Below are positions 17,928 through 26,854 of a stretch of 64,000 nt of DNA, in pieces; position 1 is the stretch's first letter, and each line of letters starts with the position of its first letter. The notes below the pieces were generated by a model. The model saw nothing but the letters and a program-made list of their open reading frames with translations. It was not told the origin of the DNA and made no database searches. Origin of the DNA: CADEDH01 sp047974625 (GTDB lineage: Bacteria; Actinomycetota; Acidimicrobiia; Acidimicrobiales; SZUA-35); contig JBKECK010000115.1 of NCBI GenBank assembly GCA_047974625.1, forward strand, positions 38,869-102,868, in the 5' to 3' direction. Made by a program: the position numbers and the translations under genes.

Positions 17928-19292
17928 ATGCCTGCCAACGGCGCCCCGCGCCGCCGCGCCGTGCGGGGTCGACGCGGTCGGGACCGGGCCCCGACCGGAA
18001 CCCCAGATGTGCCCGGGGTTCGTGGGCAGCTCCGGCGCCGGATCACGGCCGCCGCGCTCGACCTGACGGTCGTGGCCGCACCGGTGGTCGCGCTGGCCTG
18101 GGTCCTGCGGACCCAGGTGCCGGACGGGGCCGGCTGGGCCGGAACCGCGCTGCGGTGGTCGCTGCCCAACGTGGTGCTGGTGGCCGCCAGCGGGCTGTTG
18201 TGGCTCGTGGCGGTGCTGGCGCTCCTTCCGGCCCTGACCGGCGACCGGACCCCCGGGATGCGCCTCACCGGCCTGGTGGTGCTCAACGACCGTGGCCTCC
18301 CCGCCGACACCCTGCATCACCTGGTCCGGGCCCTGGCCGTCCCCGTGGACGTCCTGCCCGTCGTGGTTCCCGGCCTGGTGGGTCTGGTCTCGATCCTGGT
18401 CGACGTCGACCGTCGTCGGGTCGGTGACCGGTGGGCGGGAACGGTGGTGGTGGCGACCCCCACCCTGCGTCCCGCACACTCACGCCCGGCGGGCCCGGTC
18501 CGGTCCGCACCCTTCGTCGACGGGGGCGGGCGCCCGGAGGCGGGCAACGGGCCGCTGATGGCCGCCCTGCTGGCCGAGTTGCAGGACCCGCCACCGATCA
18601 CCCTCGACCTGCCGGACGACGCCCCGCCCCTGTCCCGGCCCGATCGGGGCCCGACTCCGGACGACGGGGGGCGGGACCGGCACGACATCCGCATCCGGCC
18701 TCCCCTCCCGCCCTCGATGCGGGCGGTGACCCCACAGGGTGATCTGCCCCTGTCGAAACCCCGGCCCAGCGCCGGCCCGCCGTCCCCACCGGACCCGTTC
18801 GAAACACCGCGCCCACCCCGGGTGGTGCCGTCCAGCGGCCGGCGGGCGGCACCACCCGAACGGGCCCCTCGCTCCCCCAAACCGGCCGCCCGGTTGCCCG
18901 ACCAGCTTTCCCCTTCCCGGCCAGCGGCCTCACGACATGCCGGACCGGCCCCGGACCCGGACCCGGAGTCCCGTCCCGAGGCGACCCCCCGACCGGTTAC
19001 GAGCCCCCGACCCGAGGCGACGCCACCGGAACCGGCCGGTCCCGGCCGGTCCCAACCGGCTCCCCCCGTCACCGGCTCGAGCCATCTCGTCCGACCGGCC
19101 GGCGCCGATCGAGCCCCGGGGCCCGGGACGGGCCGAGGTCCGGATGGTCGGGCGGACGGTACCGGCGACCGGATCCGGCCCACATGGGACGAGGCCGCCG
19201 GGACCTGGGTGGTCCGCCACCCCCGCACCGGTCGCCGGTACCGGTACGACCGGACCACCAGCACCTGGGTGCCCGACGGGCCGCACCCCTGA
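17928..19292 (+). CDS. RDD family membrane protein with long disordered C-terminus
   Basis: 454 residues from ATG 17928 (the frame is open to 17787, but the conserved part starts later). Two or three membrane segments occupy residues about 38-150: TAAALDLTVVAAPVVALAWV, then NVVLVAASGLLWLVAVLALL. GDRTPGMRLTGLVVL and GDRWAGTVVVA match the RDD domain, a small membrane module of uncertain function. Residues about 190-410 are Pro/Arg/Ala-rich and low in complexity. The last about 40 residues form a Trp/Tyr-rich patch (TWDEAAGTWVVRHPRTGRRY, STWV) resembling short tail motifs of actinobacterial cell-envelope proteins. Its stop codon lies inside a perfect palindrome shared with recO. Confidence 0.75.
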   Translation: MPANGAPRRRAVRGRRGRDRAPTGTPDVPGVRGQLRRRITAAALDLTVVAAPVVALAWVLRTQVPDGAGWAGTALRWSLPNVVLVAASGLLWLVAVLALLPALTGDRTPGMRLTGLVVLNDRGLPADTLHHLVRALAVPVDVLPVVVPGLVGLVSILVDVDRRRVGDRWAGTVVVATPTLRPAHSRPAGPVRSAPFVDGGGRPEAGNGPLMAALLAELQDPPPITLDLPDDAPPLSRPDRGPTPDDGGRDRHDIRIRPPLPPSMRAVTPQGDLPLSKPRPSAGPPSPPDPFETPRPPRVVPSSGRRAAPPERAPRSPKPAARLPDQLSPSRPAASRHAGPAPDPDPESRPEATPRPVTSPRPEATPPEPAGPGRSQPAPPVTGSSHLVRPAGADRAPGPGTGRGPDGRADGTGDRIRPTWDEAAGTWVVRHPRTGRRYRYDRTTSTWVPDGPHP

Positions 19293-19318
19293 TCCCGGGC
19301 GGCCCCGCCCGGGATCAG
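19289..19318. terminator. Bidirectional terminator containing both stop codons
   Basis: CTGATCCCGGGCG (19289-19301) and CGCCCGGGATCAG (19306-19318) are perfect 13-bp inverted arms with a four-base loop. The TGA of the RDD gene (19290-19292) and the TGA of recO (19315-19317, minus strand) are both within the arms, so one hairpin ends both convergent genes. Confidence 0.75.
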
Positions 19319-20040
19319 GAGTCGAGCTGCTCGTAGAGGACTGCCGAGGCCTGCAACCGGCGTTCGATGTGCTGTTCGATCATCCTGGCGGCCAGGTGCT
19401 CCAGCTCCTGGGCCGTCTCCTCGGTGGTGGTGTCGAGCACCTGGCGGACGCGACCGTCCAGAACGAGGCGGAGGGCGTCGAGGGCTTCGGGGCCGATCGG
19501 CAGGCCCCGCCGATGCGAAGCGCAGAAGACCCCGCCCTCGTGCAGGCTGAGGGACACCAGCCCGTCGCGGCGTTCGCACGCCACGCAGGAATCTACCCGA
19601 GGCTGGACCCCGTCGAGGGCGAGCAGTTTGGCCACGAACGCCGGCACCACCAGACGGTTCCCGCTCCGGTCGAGCTCGGTGAGGGCACCGACGAGGAGCT
19701 TGTAGCGGGCCGGTTCGGATTCCCCCTCGGCGGTGGAGTGGTCGATGGCCTCGAGCAGGATCGCCGCCCGACTGATCCGGCCCAGGTCGGCCCGCAGCCC
19801 GGCCAGGGGCCGGACCCGCTCGGCCTGGGTGACGATGTCGAGATTGCGGCCCTCGTAGCACTGGACCTGGATGATGGAGGCCGGTTCCAGGCGGGAGCCG
19901 AACTTGCTCCTGGTCCGCCGGACCCCCTTGGCCACGGCCCGGATCTTGCCCCGGCCACGGCTGTAGAGAACGACGATCCGGTCGGCCTCCCCCAGCTTGT
20001 AGGTCCGCAGCACGACAGCCTCGTCCCGGTACAGGGCCAT
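19315..20040 (-). CDS. recO: DNA repair protein RecO
   Basis: 241 residues from ATG 20040, which lies two bases after the uppS stop, so translation is coupled. The N-terminal OB fold is visible (LYRDEAVVLRTYKLGEADRI, LYSRGRGKIRAVAKGVRRTR), with DIVTQAERV following. The helical C-terminal part has a zinc-type cluster (SCVACERR and GGVFCASH). RecO helps load RecA onto SSB-coated single-stranded DNA in the RecFOR pathway. The length is typical. Confidence 0.95.
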   Translation of the reverse strand: MALYRDEAVVLRTYKLGEADRIVVLYSRGRGKIRAVAKGVRRTRSKFGSRLEPASIIQVQCYEGRNLDIVTQAERVRPLAGLRADLGRISRAAILLEAIDHSTAEGESEPARYKLLVGALTELDRSGNRLVVPAFVAKLLALDGVQPRVDSCVACERRDGLVSLSLHEGGVFCASHRRGLPIGPEALDALRLVLDGRVRQVLDTTTEETAQELEHLAARMIEQHIERRLQASAVLYEQLDS

Positions 20041-20042
20041 GG

Positions 20043-20768
20043 CTAGCCGCTCAAACCCCCGAAGCGCCGGTCGCGTCGCTGGTATTCGGCGATGGCCTCG
20101 GCCAGGTGGTTGCGCCGGAAGGCCGGCCAGTAGGTCTCGACGAACACCAGCTCGGCGTAGGCCGACTGCCAGATCAGGTAGTTGGACAGCCGGTGCTCCC
20201 CGGAGGTGCGAATCCATAGGTCGACCTCGGGCATCTCAGGGTCGTACAGGCGTTTGGAGATCGTGTCCTCGTCGATGGCGCCCGGGTCGATCCCTTCAGC
20301 CGCGATGGCCCGCACCGCGTCCACCAGCTCGGCTCGGGCCCCGTAGTTGAACGCGATGGTGAGCGTGAGTCGTCGATTACCGGCGGTGAGGGCCACCGAC
20401 TCGTCCATCCGGCGCAGCAGGCGTTTCGGTACCCGCCAGTCCCGCCGGCCGATGAACCGGATGCGCACCCCCATCTCGTGGAGTTCATCGCGCCGGCCCA
20501 CCAGCAACGACTCGTTGAAGCGCATCAGAAACCGGACCTCGTCGCCGGGGCGCCGCCAGTTCTCGGTGGAGAAGGCGTACACGGTGAGCCACGAGACCCC
20601 CAGCTCGATGGCCCCCTCGACCACGTCGAGCAGGGCCTCCTCGCCGGCGGCGTGCCCGTCAGTCCGCTTCAGGCCCCGCTGCTGGGCCCATCGGCCGTTG
20701 CCGTCCATCACGCAGGCGACGTGCCGGGGCACGCGATCGGAATCGATCGACGGGTTCGCAGTCATCAC
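20043..20768 (-). CDS. uppS: Isoprenyl (undecaprenyl) diphosphate synthase
   Basis: 241 residues from GTG 20768 or ATG 20765. The cis-prenyltransferase signatures are present: HVACVMDGNGRWAQQRG with the catalytic Asp, SVEKAYT-equivalent AFSTENWRRP, RIRFIGRRD, LTIAFNYGARAE and RTSGEHRLSNYLIWQSAYAE. The enzyme condenses isopentenyl diphosphate units to make the lipid carrier for cell-wall synthesis. Some actinobacterial members make shorter products, so chain length is not certain. It is followed after two bases by recO. Confidence 0.95.
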   Translation of the reverse strand: MMTANPSIDSDRVPRHVACVMDGNGRWAQQRGLKRTDGHAAGEEALLDVVEGAIELGVSWLTVYAFSTENWRRPGDEVRFLMRFNESLLVGRRDELHEMGVRIRFIGRRDWRVPKRLLRRMDESVALTAGNRRLTLTIAFNYGARAELVDAVRAIAAEGIDPGAIDEDTISKRLYDPEMPEVDLWIRTSGEHRLSNYLIWQSAYAELVFVETYWPAFRRNHLAEAIAEYQRRDRRFGGLSG

Positions 20769-20841
20769 CGAGAACCGTAGCGAGCCGTGTCCGTTACCGG
20801 ACGGCCGTCACCGGCGACGGGCCGGTCCGGATCGCCTCCGC

Positions 20842-22107
20842 CTAGTCTTCAGCCTGGTCGAGCACGGTGTCGGGGCCCCGGACCGCCGATCCCGGCTGGT
20901 TGGATGCGCTCCCCGGCCGGTTGGTGCTCGCACTCGGCTCGGGCGACGTCACGGACGGTTTCGGTTTGGGGGTGCTGGTGGGCCCGGGCGCCGGGGTGGC
21001 GGTGACGGGCGATTCGGTCGATGGCGGGCTGGGGCCTACCGTCACCGACGGCTCCGGGGCGGGTGACGGTAGAGGCCTCGGGGTGGGGGCGACCGTGGGA
21101 GCCGGGGACGGGGCCGGCGTGGGGGCGGGTGCCGGCCTACTGTTCGGGGCCCTGGTGGTCGTGGTCCGGCGATGGCCGGTGGCGGCGCTGGTCCTGGTGG
21201 TCCGCCGGGGGGCCACGGTTGGCGGGTTGGTCTGCGGGGGGACGGTCTCGCCCGTCCCGACCACCGGGGCAGCCGGTTCGCTCGCCGGGGTGGTGGCGCT
21301 GGAGGGAGCGATGGTGGATCGTGCTGTCCCGGCCGACGCCGTGGCCGGGACAGTGGTGGACGCCGACGGGATGAACCCGGTTCCCGGCGGGACCGCCCCG
21401 GTGGTGGTGAGTTGGCGCTGCACGATCACCACGCCGATGGCGGCCACCCCGGCCACGAGGGCCCCGCTGAGCGCGATGGTGAACCAGCCCCGGTCGGCCA
21501 GCTCGGCCAGCCGGGAACGCCAGTCGGCGGGCGGCTCCACCAGGGTGGGGGTCTGGCGGGCGTGCCCGGGGGGGTCCTCGTCGACGCCAAGGACGACCCG
21601 GCTCGGCTTGGGGCCGAACAGGGGGGCGTCTGGGGGGGTGGACCACCGGACCGGGCCCGCGGCCGGCCCGGGGTCGGTGACCGGCTCGCTCACGATCGGC
21701 GGGGCCCCCGACGACCATTCGTCCGGGTGGGGCGGGGCTCCGTCGATGGGTTCGTCCGCTTCGCCGGACCCCTTGGGGTGCCGCGACGCCCACCGGAACA
21801 GGCGGGCGTCCTCGCCGACCACGGGGGCGGTGTCGCCGTCCTGGCCGATGATCACCGACCGGGATGGACCGGGGCCGGACGGGTCGGGGCCGCCGGATCC
21901 CGAATCGGGCGAGTCGGAGGGCGAACCGGGCGGGGTGGGCAAACCGGCGGGTTCGGCCGGCTCGTCGGGGGCAGGCTTGGCCGTCCCCCCGTGCTTCCGG
22001 GATCCGAAACCGGTTGAGCCGCGAGGATGGCGGGCCCCGTTCAGTGGGGATGATCCACCGCGGGGCGGCGGATTGCCGGCCCCGGGTGTTCCGTCCTCCT
22101 CACGCAT
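20842..22107 (-). CDS. Single-pass membrane protein with Pro/Thr-rich extracytoplasmic tail
   Basis: 421 residues from ATG 22107 (GGGAG ribosome-binding site). Residues 1-205 are polar and Pro/Gly-rich, with SVIIGQDGD and PSRVVLGVDEDPPG as the only ordered-looking parts. One membrane segment is at about 207-229 (WFTIALSGALVAGVAAIGVV). The rest is Thr/Pro/Ala/Ser-rich and probably spans or lines the cell wall. I recognise no family. A comparable frame exists on the plus strand, but this strand is preferred because it gives a sensible topology and the expected composition. It is divergent from the DinG-like gene with 66 bases between. Confidence 0.6.
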   Translation of the reverse strand: MREEDGTPGAGNPPPRGGSSPLNGARHPRGSTGFGSRKHGGTAKPAPDEPAEPAGLPTPPGSPSDSPDSGSGGPDPSGPGPSRSVIIGQDGDTAPVVGEDARLFRWASRHPKGSGEADEPIDGAPPHPDEWSSGAPPIVSEPVTDPGPAAGPVRWSTPPDAPLFGPKPSRVVLGVDEDPPGHARQTPTLVEPPADWRSRLAELADRGWFTIALSGALVAGVAAIGVVIVQRQLTTTGAVPPGTGFIPSASTTVPATASAGTARSTIAPSSATTPASEPAAPVVGTGETVPPQTNPPTVAPRRTTRTSAATGHRRTTTTRAPNSRPAPAPTPAPSPAPTVAPTPRPLPSPAPEPSVTVGPSPPSTESPVTATPAPGPTSTPKPKPSVTSPEPSASTNRPGSASNQPGSAVRGPDTVLDQAED

Positions 22108-22173
22108 GCTCGCTCACTCCCGACATCCTCGGCGCCCGGCCCGTTACGAGCACCGTCGAGGTTAGTCCGTAGG

Positions 22174-24105
22174 ATGCGGACGATGTCCCGACCACAAAGC
22201 CGTTTGGGCGAGGTGACCCAGCACCTGCCGGGGGGTGGCGAAGACCGCCCGGGCCAGCGCCGCATGGCCGAACTCGTGGGCGAAGCGATCGCAGATCGTT
22301 CCACCCTGGCGGTCGAGGCTGGGACCGGAACCGGCAAGTCGTTCGCCTACCTGACCCCGGTGTTGGCCGCCGACGCCCGAGCCGTGGTGGCCACCGCCAC
22401 CATCGCCCTCCAGAGCCAGCTGGCCGAGACCGACGCGCCCACCGTGGCCGGGGGCCTGGGCCGGGCCGACGTGGACGTAGCCGTGTTGAAGGGGCGCAGC
22501 AACTACCTCTGCCTCCAGCGGCTGGCCGAGCTGGGCCGAGCCGAGCGCAACGAGCAGATGCAACTGCTCGGTGGCCGCAACCCGGACGACCGCCTGGCCG
22601 CCATCGCCGAGTGGGCGGCCGAGACCACGACCGGTGACCGGGAGGAGCTCGATCCCTCTCCCCCACCCGAGGTGTGGTCGGCGGTGAGCGTGGGTGCCGA
22701 CGAGTGCCCGGGCGCGGCCCGGTGCCCCCAGGGCGACGTGTGTTGGGCCGAGCTGGCCCGACGGCGGGCGGCCGAGGCCGACATCGTGGTGACGAACCAC
22801 CACTACTACGGCCTGCACCTGGCCTCGGAGCACGACCTGTTGCCCGAGCACGACGTGGTCGTGTTCGACGAGGCCCACCAGCTTCCCGACACCCTCGGGG
22901 CGACCTGCGGCACCGAGTTGGGCGGCGGCCGGATCCGGTCCCTGGCCGCCCAGGCCCGCCGGCTCCTGACCGACGCCGAACTGGCGGAGCGGCTCGACAC
23001 CGCCGCCGCTGACCTCGACGCCCGTCTCCGACCCCAGCGGAGCCGTTCGGTGGCCCTCGACGCCGACCTGGTGGCCGTGCTCGTCACCGGACGGGACCGG
23101 GTGGAGCGGGTGATGGCGGCGGCCCGCCGGATCCGCCCTCCCTCCGGGAGTGACGTGGGCGCCCGGGTGGAGCGGATCCTGGTCGGGGCGACAGCCCTGA
23201 TCGAGGCCATCGACGCCGTCATCGCCGCCGACGACGATGACGTGTTGTGGGTTGACGGTCCCGAGACGGCCCCGATGCTGCGCCGGACCCCGCTCGAGGT
23301 CGGACCCCTGCTGGCCGAGCGGCTGTGGTCGGAACGGGCCGTGGTGCTGACCAGCGCCACCCTGGCCGACGGGGTGGTGGCCCGGCTCGGCCTCGACCCG
23401 GCCGCCCAACCGGTGGAGCGCCTGGGTTCGCCGTTCGACTTCGAGCGGCAGGGTTTGCTGTACTGCCCCGCCCACCTGCCCGATCCGCGCCACCCTGACC
23501 ACCGCCGCCACACCCACGACGAGATCGCCGCCCTGGCCACAGCGGCCGGGGGCCGGACCCTCGCCCTGTTCACCAGCTATTCGGCCATGCAGGAGGCCGC
23601 CGACGCCCTCGCCGGCCGGCTCCCCGGACCGATCCTGGTGCAGGGGCAGGGATCGCGGCAGGGCCTGATAGACCGCCTCCGTCACGAGCCCGGGGCGGTC
23701 CTGCTGGCCACCATGGCCTTCTGGCAGGGGGTGGACGTGGCCGGGGATGCCCTGACCGTGGTCACCATCGACCGCCTGCCGTTCCCACGACCGGACGAGC
23801 CGGTGTCACGCACCCGCCGGGAACGGGCCGGGGCGGACGGGTTCCGGACCGTCGACCTGCCCCGGGCCCAGACCCTGCTGGCCCAGGCCGCCGGTCGTCT
23901 CATCCGCCGGGCCGACGACCGGGGGGTGGTGGCCGTGCTCGACTCCCGCCTGGCCACCAACCGGCACTACCGGTGGGAGCTGATCGGGGCCCTCCCTCCG
24001 TTCCGGCGGACCCGGTCCCGGGCCGAGGCCTGCGACTGGCTGGCGGCGATCAACACGGCCGCAACGGACGGCGCGGCCCCCAACAACACAGCCGCCGGTG
24101 GTTGA
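22174..24105 (+). CDS. DinG/XPD-family ATP-dependent DNA helicase
   Basis: 643 residues from ATG 22174 or 22183. Superfamily 2 motifs run in order: Walker A EAGTGTGKSFAYL, motif Ia VVATATIALQSQL, cysteines near KGRSNYLCLQ, ECPGAARCPQGDVC that would hold an Fe-S cluster, IVVTNHHYYG, DEAH box VVVFDEAHQLP, LTSATLADGV and motif VI QAAGRLIRRADDRGVVAVLD. It is a 5'-3' helicase of the DinG/Rad3 group, probably resolving replication-blocking structures. It ends 6 bases before the convergent era gene. The exact family branch (DinG or YoaA-like) is not settled. Confidence 0.9.
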   Translation: MRTMSRPQSRLGEVTQHLPGGGEDRPGQRRMAELVGEAIADRSTLAVEAGTGTGKSFAYLTPVLAADARAVVATATIALQSQLAETDAPTVAGGLGRADVDVAVLKGRSNYLCLQRLAELGRAERNEQMQLLGGRNPDDRLAAIAEWAAETTTGDREELDPSPPPEVWSAVSVGADECPGAARCPQGDVCWAELARRRAAEADIVVTNHHYYGLHLASEHDLLPEHDVVVFDEAHQLPDTLGATCGTELGGGRIRSLAAQARRLLTDAELAERLDTAAADLDARLRPQRSRSVALDADLVAVLVTGRDRVERVMAAARRIRPPSGSDVGARVERILVGATALIEAIDAVIAADDDDVLWVDGPETAPMLRRTPLEVGPLLAERLWSERAVVLTSATLADGVVARLGLDPAAQPVERLGSPFDFERQGLLYCPAHLPDPRHPDHRRHTHDEIAALATAAGGRTLALFTSYSAMQEAADALAGRLPGPILVQGQGSRQGLIDRLRHEPGAVLLATMAFWQGVDVAGDALTVVTIDRLPFPRPDEPVSRTRRERAGADGFRTVDLPRAQTLLAQAAGRLIRRADDRGVVAVLDSRLATNRHYRWELIGALPPFRRTRSRAEACDWLAAINTAATDGAAPNNTAAGG

Positions 24106-24111
24106 ACCGGG

Positions 24112-24975
24112 TCAGTAGCCGAGGCGTTCGATGGTGTGCCGGTCGTGCTGCCAGTTGGGGGCGACAGTCACGAACAGTTCGAGGTAGGCGCCGGCCGGGA
24201 GCTGGCGGCGCACCACGCTGCCCACCTCCTTGAGGACCTGGCCGCCCTTGCCGATCACGATGCCCTTCTGGGAATCCCGTTCGACCAGGATCTCGACCCG
24301 GATCCGGGGCCATTCCCATTCGGTGACCCGGGTGGCCACCGAGTGGGGGACCTCTTCGCGGGTGACCCGCAGGAGCTGTTCGCGGACCAGTTCGGCCGCC
24401 CACCGGTGTTCCGGGGTGTCGCTGACCTGGTCGGCCGGGTACCAGTGGGGGCCGGGAGGCATCTGGTCGACGAGGTGGTCGACGAGGGGTTCGACGCCGC
24501 GCCCGGTGAAGGCGGACACGGGGAAGTAGGCGTCGAGGCCGAACTGGCTGAGGGCCTCGAGCTGGCCGAGGACCCGTTCGGGGGCGAGACCGTCGACCTT
24601 GTTGAGGACGCCGACGGTGTGGAGGGAACGGTCGAGCTGCTCGGCTAGGAACCGGTCGCCCTTGCCCACACCAGAGTGGGCGTCCACGAGAAGGCACACG
24701 GCGTCGACCCCGGAACGGGCCGAGGCGGCGGTGTCATTGAGGCGGCCGCCGAGCGCGGTGCGGGGTTTGGACACCCCGGGGGTATCGACGAACACGAGCT
24801 GGCTGCCGGACCGGGTCAGGACGCCCCGCACCTCGTGGCGGGTGGTCTGGGCCTTGTCGGAGACGATGGACACCTTCCGTTCGACCATGGTGTTGACCAG
24901 GGTCGACTTGCCGACGTTGGGCCGCCCAACCAGGGCAACGAACCCCGACCGGAACTCACCGTTGTGGGCGGTCAC
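24112..24975 (-). CDS. era: GTPase Era
   Basis: 287 residues from a GTG at 24975 that overlaps the preceding stop (GTGA). G1 GRPNVGKSTLVN, the switch TTRHEVRG, G3 DTPGVSKP, G4 NKVD and the C-terminal KH domain GIVIGKGGQVLKEVG are all intact. Era binds 16S rRNA near its 3' end and monitors 30S maturation. It is the last gene of the phoH-ybeY-CorC-era run, the usual actinobacterial order, in which YbeY and Era act on the same rRNA end. Confidence 0.97.
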   Translation of the reverse strand: MTAHNGEFRSGFVALVGRPNVGKSTLVNTMVERKVSIVSDKAQTTRHEVRGVLTRSGSQLVFVDTPGVSKPRTALGGRLNDTAASARSGVDAVCLLVDAHSGVGKGDRFLAEQLDRSLHTVGVLNKVDGLAPERVLGQLEALSQFGLDAYFPVSAFTGRGVEPLVDHLVDQMPPGPHWYPADQVSDTPEHRWAAELVREQLLRVTREEVPHSVATRVTEWEWPRIRVEILVERDSQKGIVIGKGGQVLKEVGSVVRRQLPAGAYLELFVTVAPNWQHDRHTIERLGY

Positions 24976-26330
24976 TCGTTCCCCGTCTCCACCGGGCCGG
25001 ACGCCACCTGGGCGATCCGTACCCGCGTAATGCGGCGCCCCTGGAGACGTTCGACCCGCAGCTGGTACTCACTCACCGCGCAGGTGTCGCCCACCGCTGG
25101 TACACGCCCGAACCGATCGAACACCAAGCCTCCTACGGTGTCCCAGTCCCCTTGGGGGAGATCCATACCGGCCAGGTCGTTGAGCTCATCGATGGCGATC
25201 CTGGCATCGACCCGCAGGGTACCGTCCCGCTGCCGTTCCACGAGGGGCCGTTCGACGTCATACTCGTCGAAGATCTCCCCCACGAGCTCCTCGATGAGAT
25301 CTTCGAGGGTGACCAGGCCGGCGATACCACCGTACTCGTCCACCGCGATGGCCATGTGGAACTGCTCCCGCTGCATCTCCTGGAGCAGCTCGGACACCTT
25401 CTTGGATTCGGGTACGAACCGGGCCGGACGGAGCAGGGGCTGGACGGGCTGGTCGGGGCGACCGTCGAGCTCGGCCCGGATCAGGTCCTTGACGTAGACG
25501 AGGCCGACGACGTCGTCGATCGAGTCCCCTACCGCCGGCACCCGGGAGAGCCCGGCCGCCGAGGTGACCTCGAGGGCCTCGGCCACGGTGACCTGGCGGT
25601 CGACGGTGGTCATGTCGGTGCGGGGCACCATGACCTCCCGCACGACGGTGCCGCTGAACTCGATGACCGACTCGATCAGGTCCCGCTCCTGGGGTTCGAT
25701 CACGTCGTCCTCGACCGCCGCGTCGGCCAGGGCGATGAGCTCCTGGGCGGAGGAGAACGGGCCCTGGCGCAGGCCGCTGCCCGGGACGATCAGGTTGGTC
25801 AGGGCGATCAGCCGCCCGGCCAACCACCGGATCGGCCGAAACCGGGTGATGGCACTGACGAGGCCGGATAGATCGAGGGCCGTGCGGTCGGCGTGGAGGA
25901 TACCGATAGTGCGGGGCAGGGCCTCGGCCACGACGAACACCACCGCCATGTTGAACGCAACCACCAGCAGGGCCAACGGCCAGGCCAGGAAACGGTTGGC
26001 CAGCCAGGCGGCCACCGTGGTCTCGGTGAGTTGCACGATGAGCACCACGAGCCGGAGGGGGTTGAGGACGGCCTCGGGTTCGGCCAGCATCCGCTCCACC
26101 CGGGCGGCCCGTTTCGGCTCGACCTCGGCCAGGGCCTCGATGCGGACCGTGTTGGTCCGGGTGAGGGCCTCCTCCGCCGCCACCAGGGCGACGGAAAGGA
26201 CCAGCAGGATGACGATGACCACCACCCCGGCCACATCGACCGAGCGCATCGCGGCGCCCAGCAGCGGGGTGCCGCCGAACAGACCCGCACCCGCACCCGC
26301 ACCCAGCAGCGGGGTGCCGAGTCCGGTCAC
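24972..26330 (-). CDS. CorC/HlyC-family CNNM-CBS membrane protein
   Basis: 452 residues from GTG 26330, overlapping ybeY by four bases; an inner ATG (MRSVDVAG) is an alternative. The DUF21/CNNM membrane domain (about 30-175; VVVIVILLVLSVALVAAEEA) is followed by two CBS motifs (REVMVPRTDMTTVDRQVTVA; VDEYGGIAGLVTLEDLIEEL) and the CorC_HlyC C-terminal domain (DWDTVGGLVFDRFGRVPAVG). Such proteins are linked to magnesium/cobalt efflux. The first about 27 residues contain a duplicated GTPLLGA motif caused by a DNA direct repeat. The gene is translationally coupled on both sides. Confidence 0.9.
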   Translation of the reverse strand: MTGLGTPLLGAGAGAGLFGGTPLLGAAMRSVDVAGVVVIVILLVLSVALVAAEEALTRTNTVRIEALAEVEPKRAARVERMLAEPEAVLNPLRLVVLIVQLTETTVAAWLANRFLAWPLALLVVAFNMAVVFVVAEALPRTIGILHADRTALDLSGLVSAITRFRPIRWLAGRLIALTNLIVPGSGLRQGPFSSAQELIALADAAVEDDVIEPQERDLIESVIEFSGTVVREVMVPRTDMTTVDRQVTVAEALEVTSAAGLSRVPAVGDSIDDVVGLVYVKDLIRAELDGRPDQPVQPLLRPARFVPESKKVSELLQEMQREQFHMAIAVDEYGGIAGLVTLEDLIEELVGEIFDEYDVERPLVERQRDGTLRVDARIAIDELNDLAGMDLPQGDWDTVGGLVFDRFGRVPAVGDTCAVSEYQLRVERLQGRRITRVRIAQVASGPVETGNE

Positions 26331-26854
26331 GACGGCACCGGGTGACCGATCCCGTAGCGGGCCAGGTGGTGCCGTTCCCGGCGCTGCATCTCGGCCCGTT
26401 CGTCAGCCTCGGCGTGGTCGTGGCCCAGGATGTGGAGGACACCGTGGACGATCAGCAGGGTCAGCTCCGCAGTTTCGGTGCCCGCGTGCTCGGGGGCCTG
26501 GCTCCGGGCCACCTCGGGGCAGACCACAACGTCGCCCAGGTGGACGGAGATCGTGACCGGTCCCCGGTCGGATCCGGCCGGGCCGCTGCCGGGCGGGGTG
26601 ACGATGTCGGGTCCGTCGAGGGGGAAGGCGAGCACGTCGGTGGGCCCGTCGGCGCCCATGTGGGTCGCGTTGAGCTCGGCCATGGCGTCACGGTCGACGA
26701 ACAGGAGGTCGAGGTGGCCGCCGGTCACGCCCTCGGCAACGAGGGTGGCGGAGGCCACGGCGGCCCAATGGTCGGGGTCGTCGAGGCCGTCGTCGGTCCG
26801 GTCGTCGACGGTCACCGTGACCCCGGTTCCCGGGGTCGGATCCGGTCCCGTCAT
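26327..26854 (-). CDS. ybeY: Endoribonuclease YbeY
   Basis: 175 residues. The family signature HGVLHILGHDH (H-x3-H-x5-H zinc site) is intact, with LNATHMGADGPTDVLAFPLD and LGDVVVCPEVA upstream of it. YbeY processes the 3' end of 16S rRNA and takes part in 70S quality control. The start overlaps the phoH stop and the stop overlaps the next start, both by four bases. Confidence 0.95.
   Translation of the reverse strand: MTGPDPTPGTGVTVTVDDRTDDGLDDPDHWAAVASATLVAEGVTGGHLDLLFVDRDAMAELNATHMGADGPTDVLAFPLDGPDIVTPPGSGPAGSDRGPVTISVHLGDVVVCPEVARSQAPEHAGTETAELTLLIVHGVLHILGHDHAEADERAEMQRRERHHLARYGIGHPVPS

Noticed and set aside
20867..22165. Plus-strand 432-residue protein
   Set aside because: It mirrors the minus-strand membrane protein. 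The minus strand gives one clean membrane segment and a typical Pro/Thr tail, and this frame runs up to the DinG-like start on the same strand.
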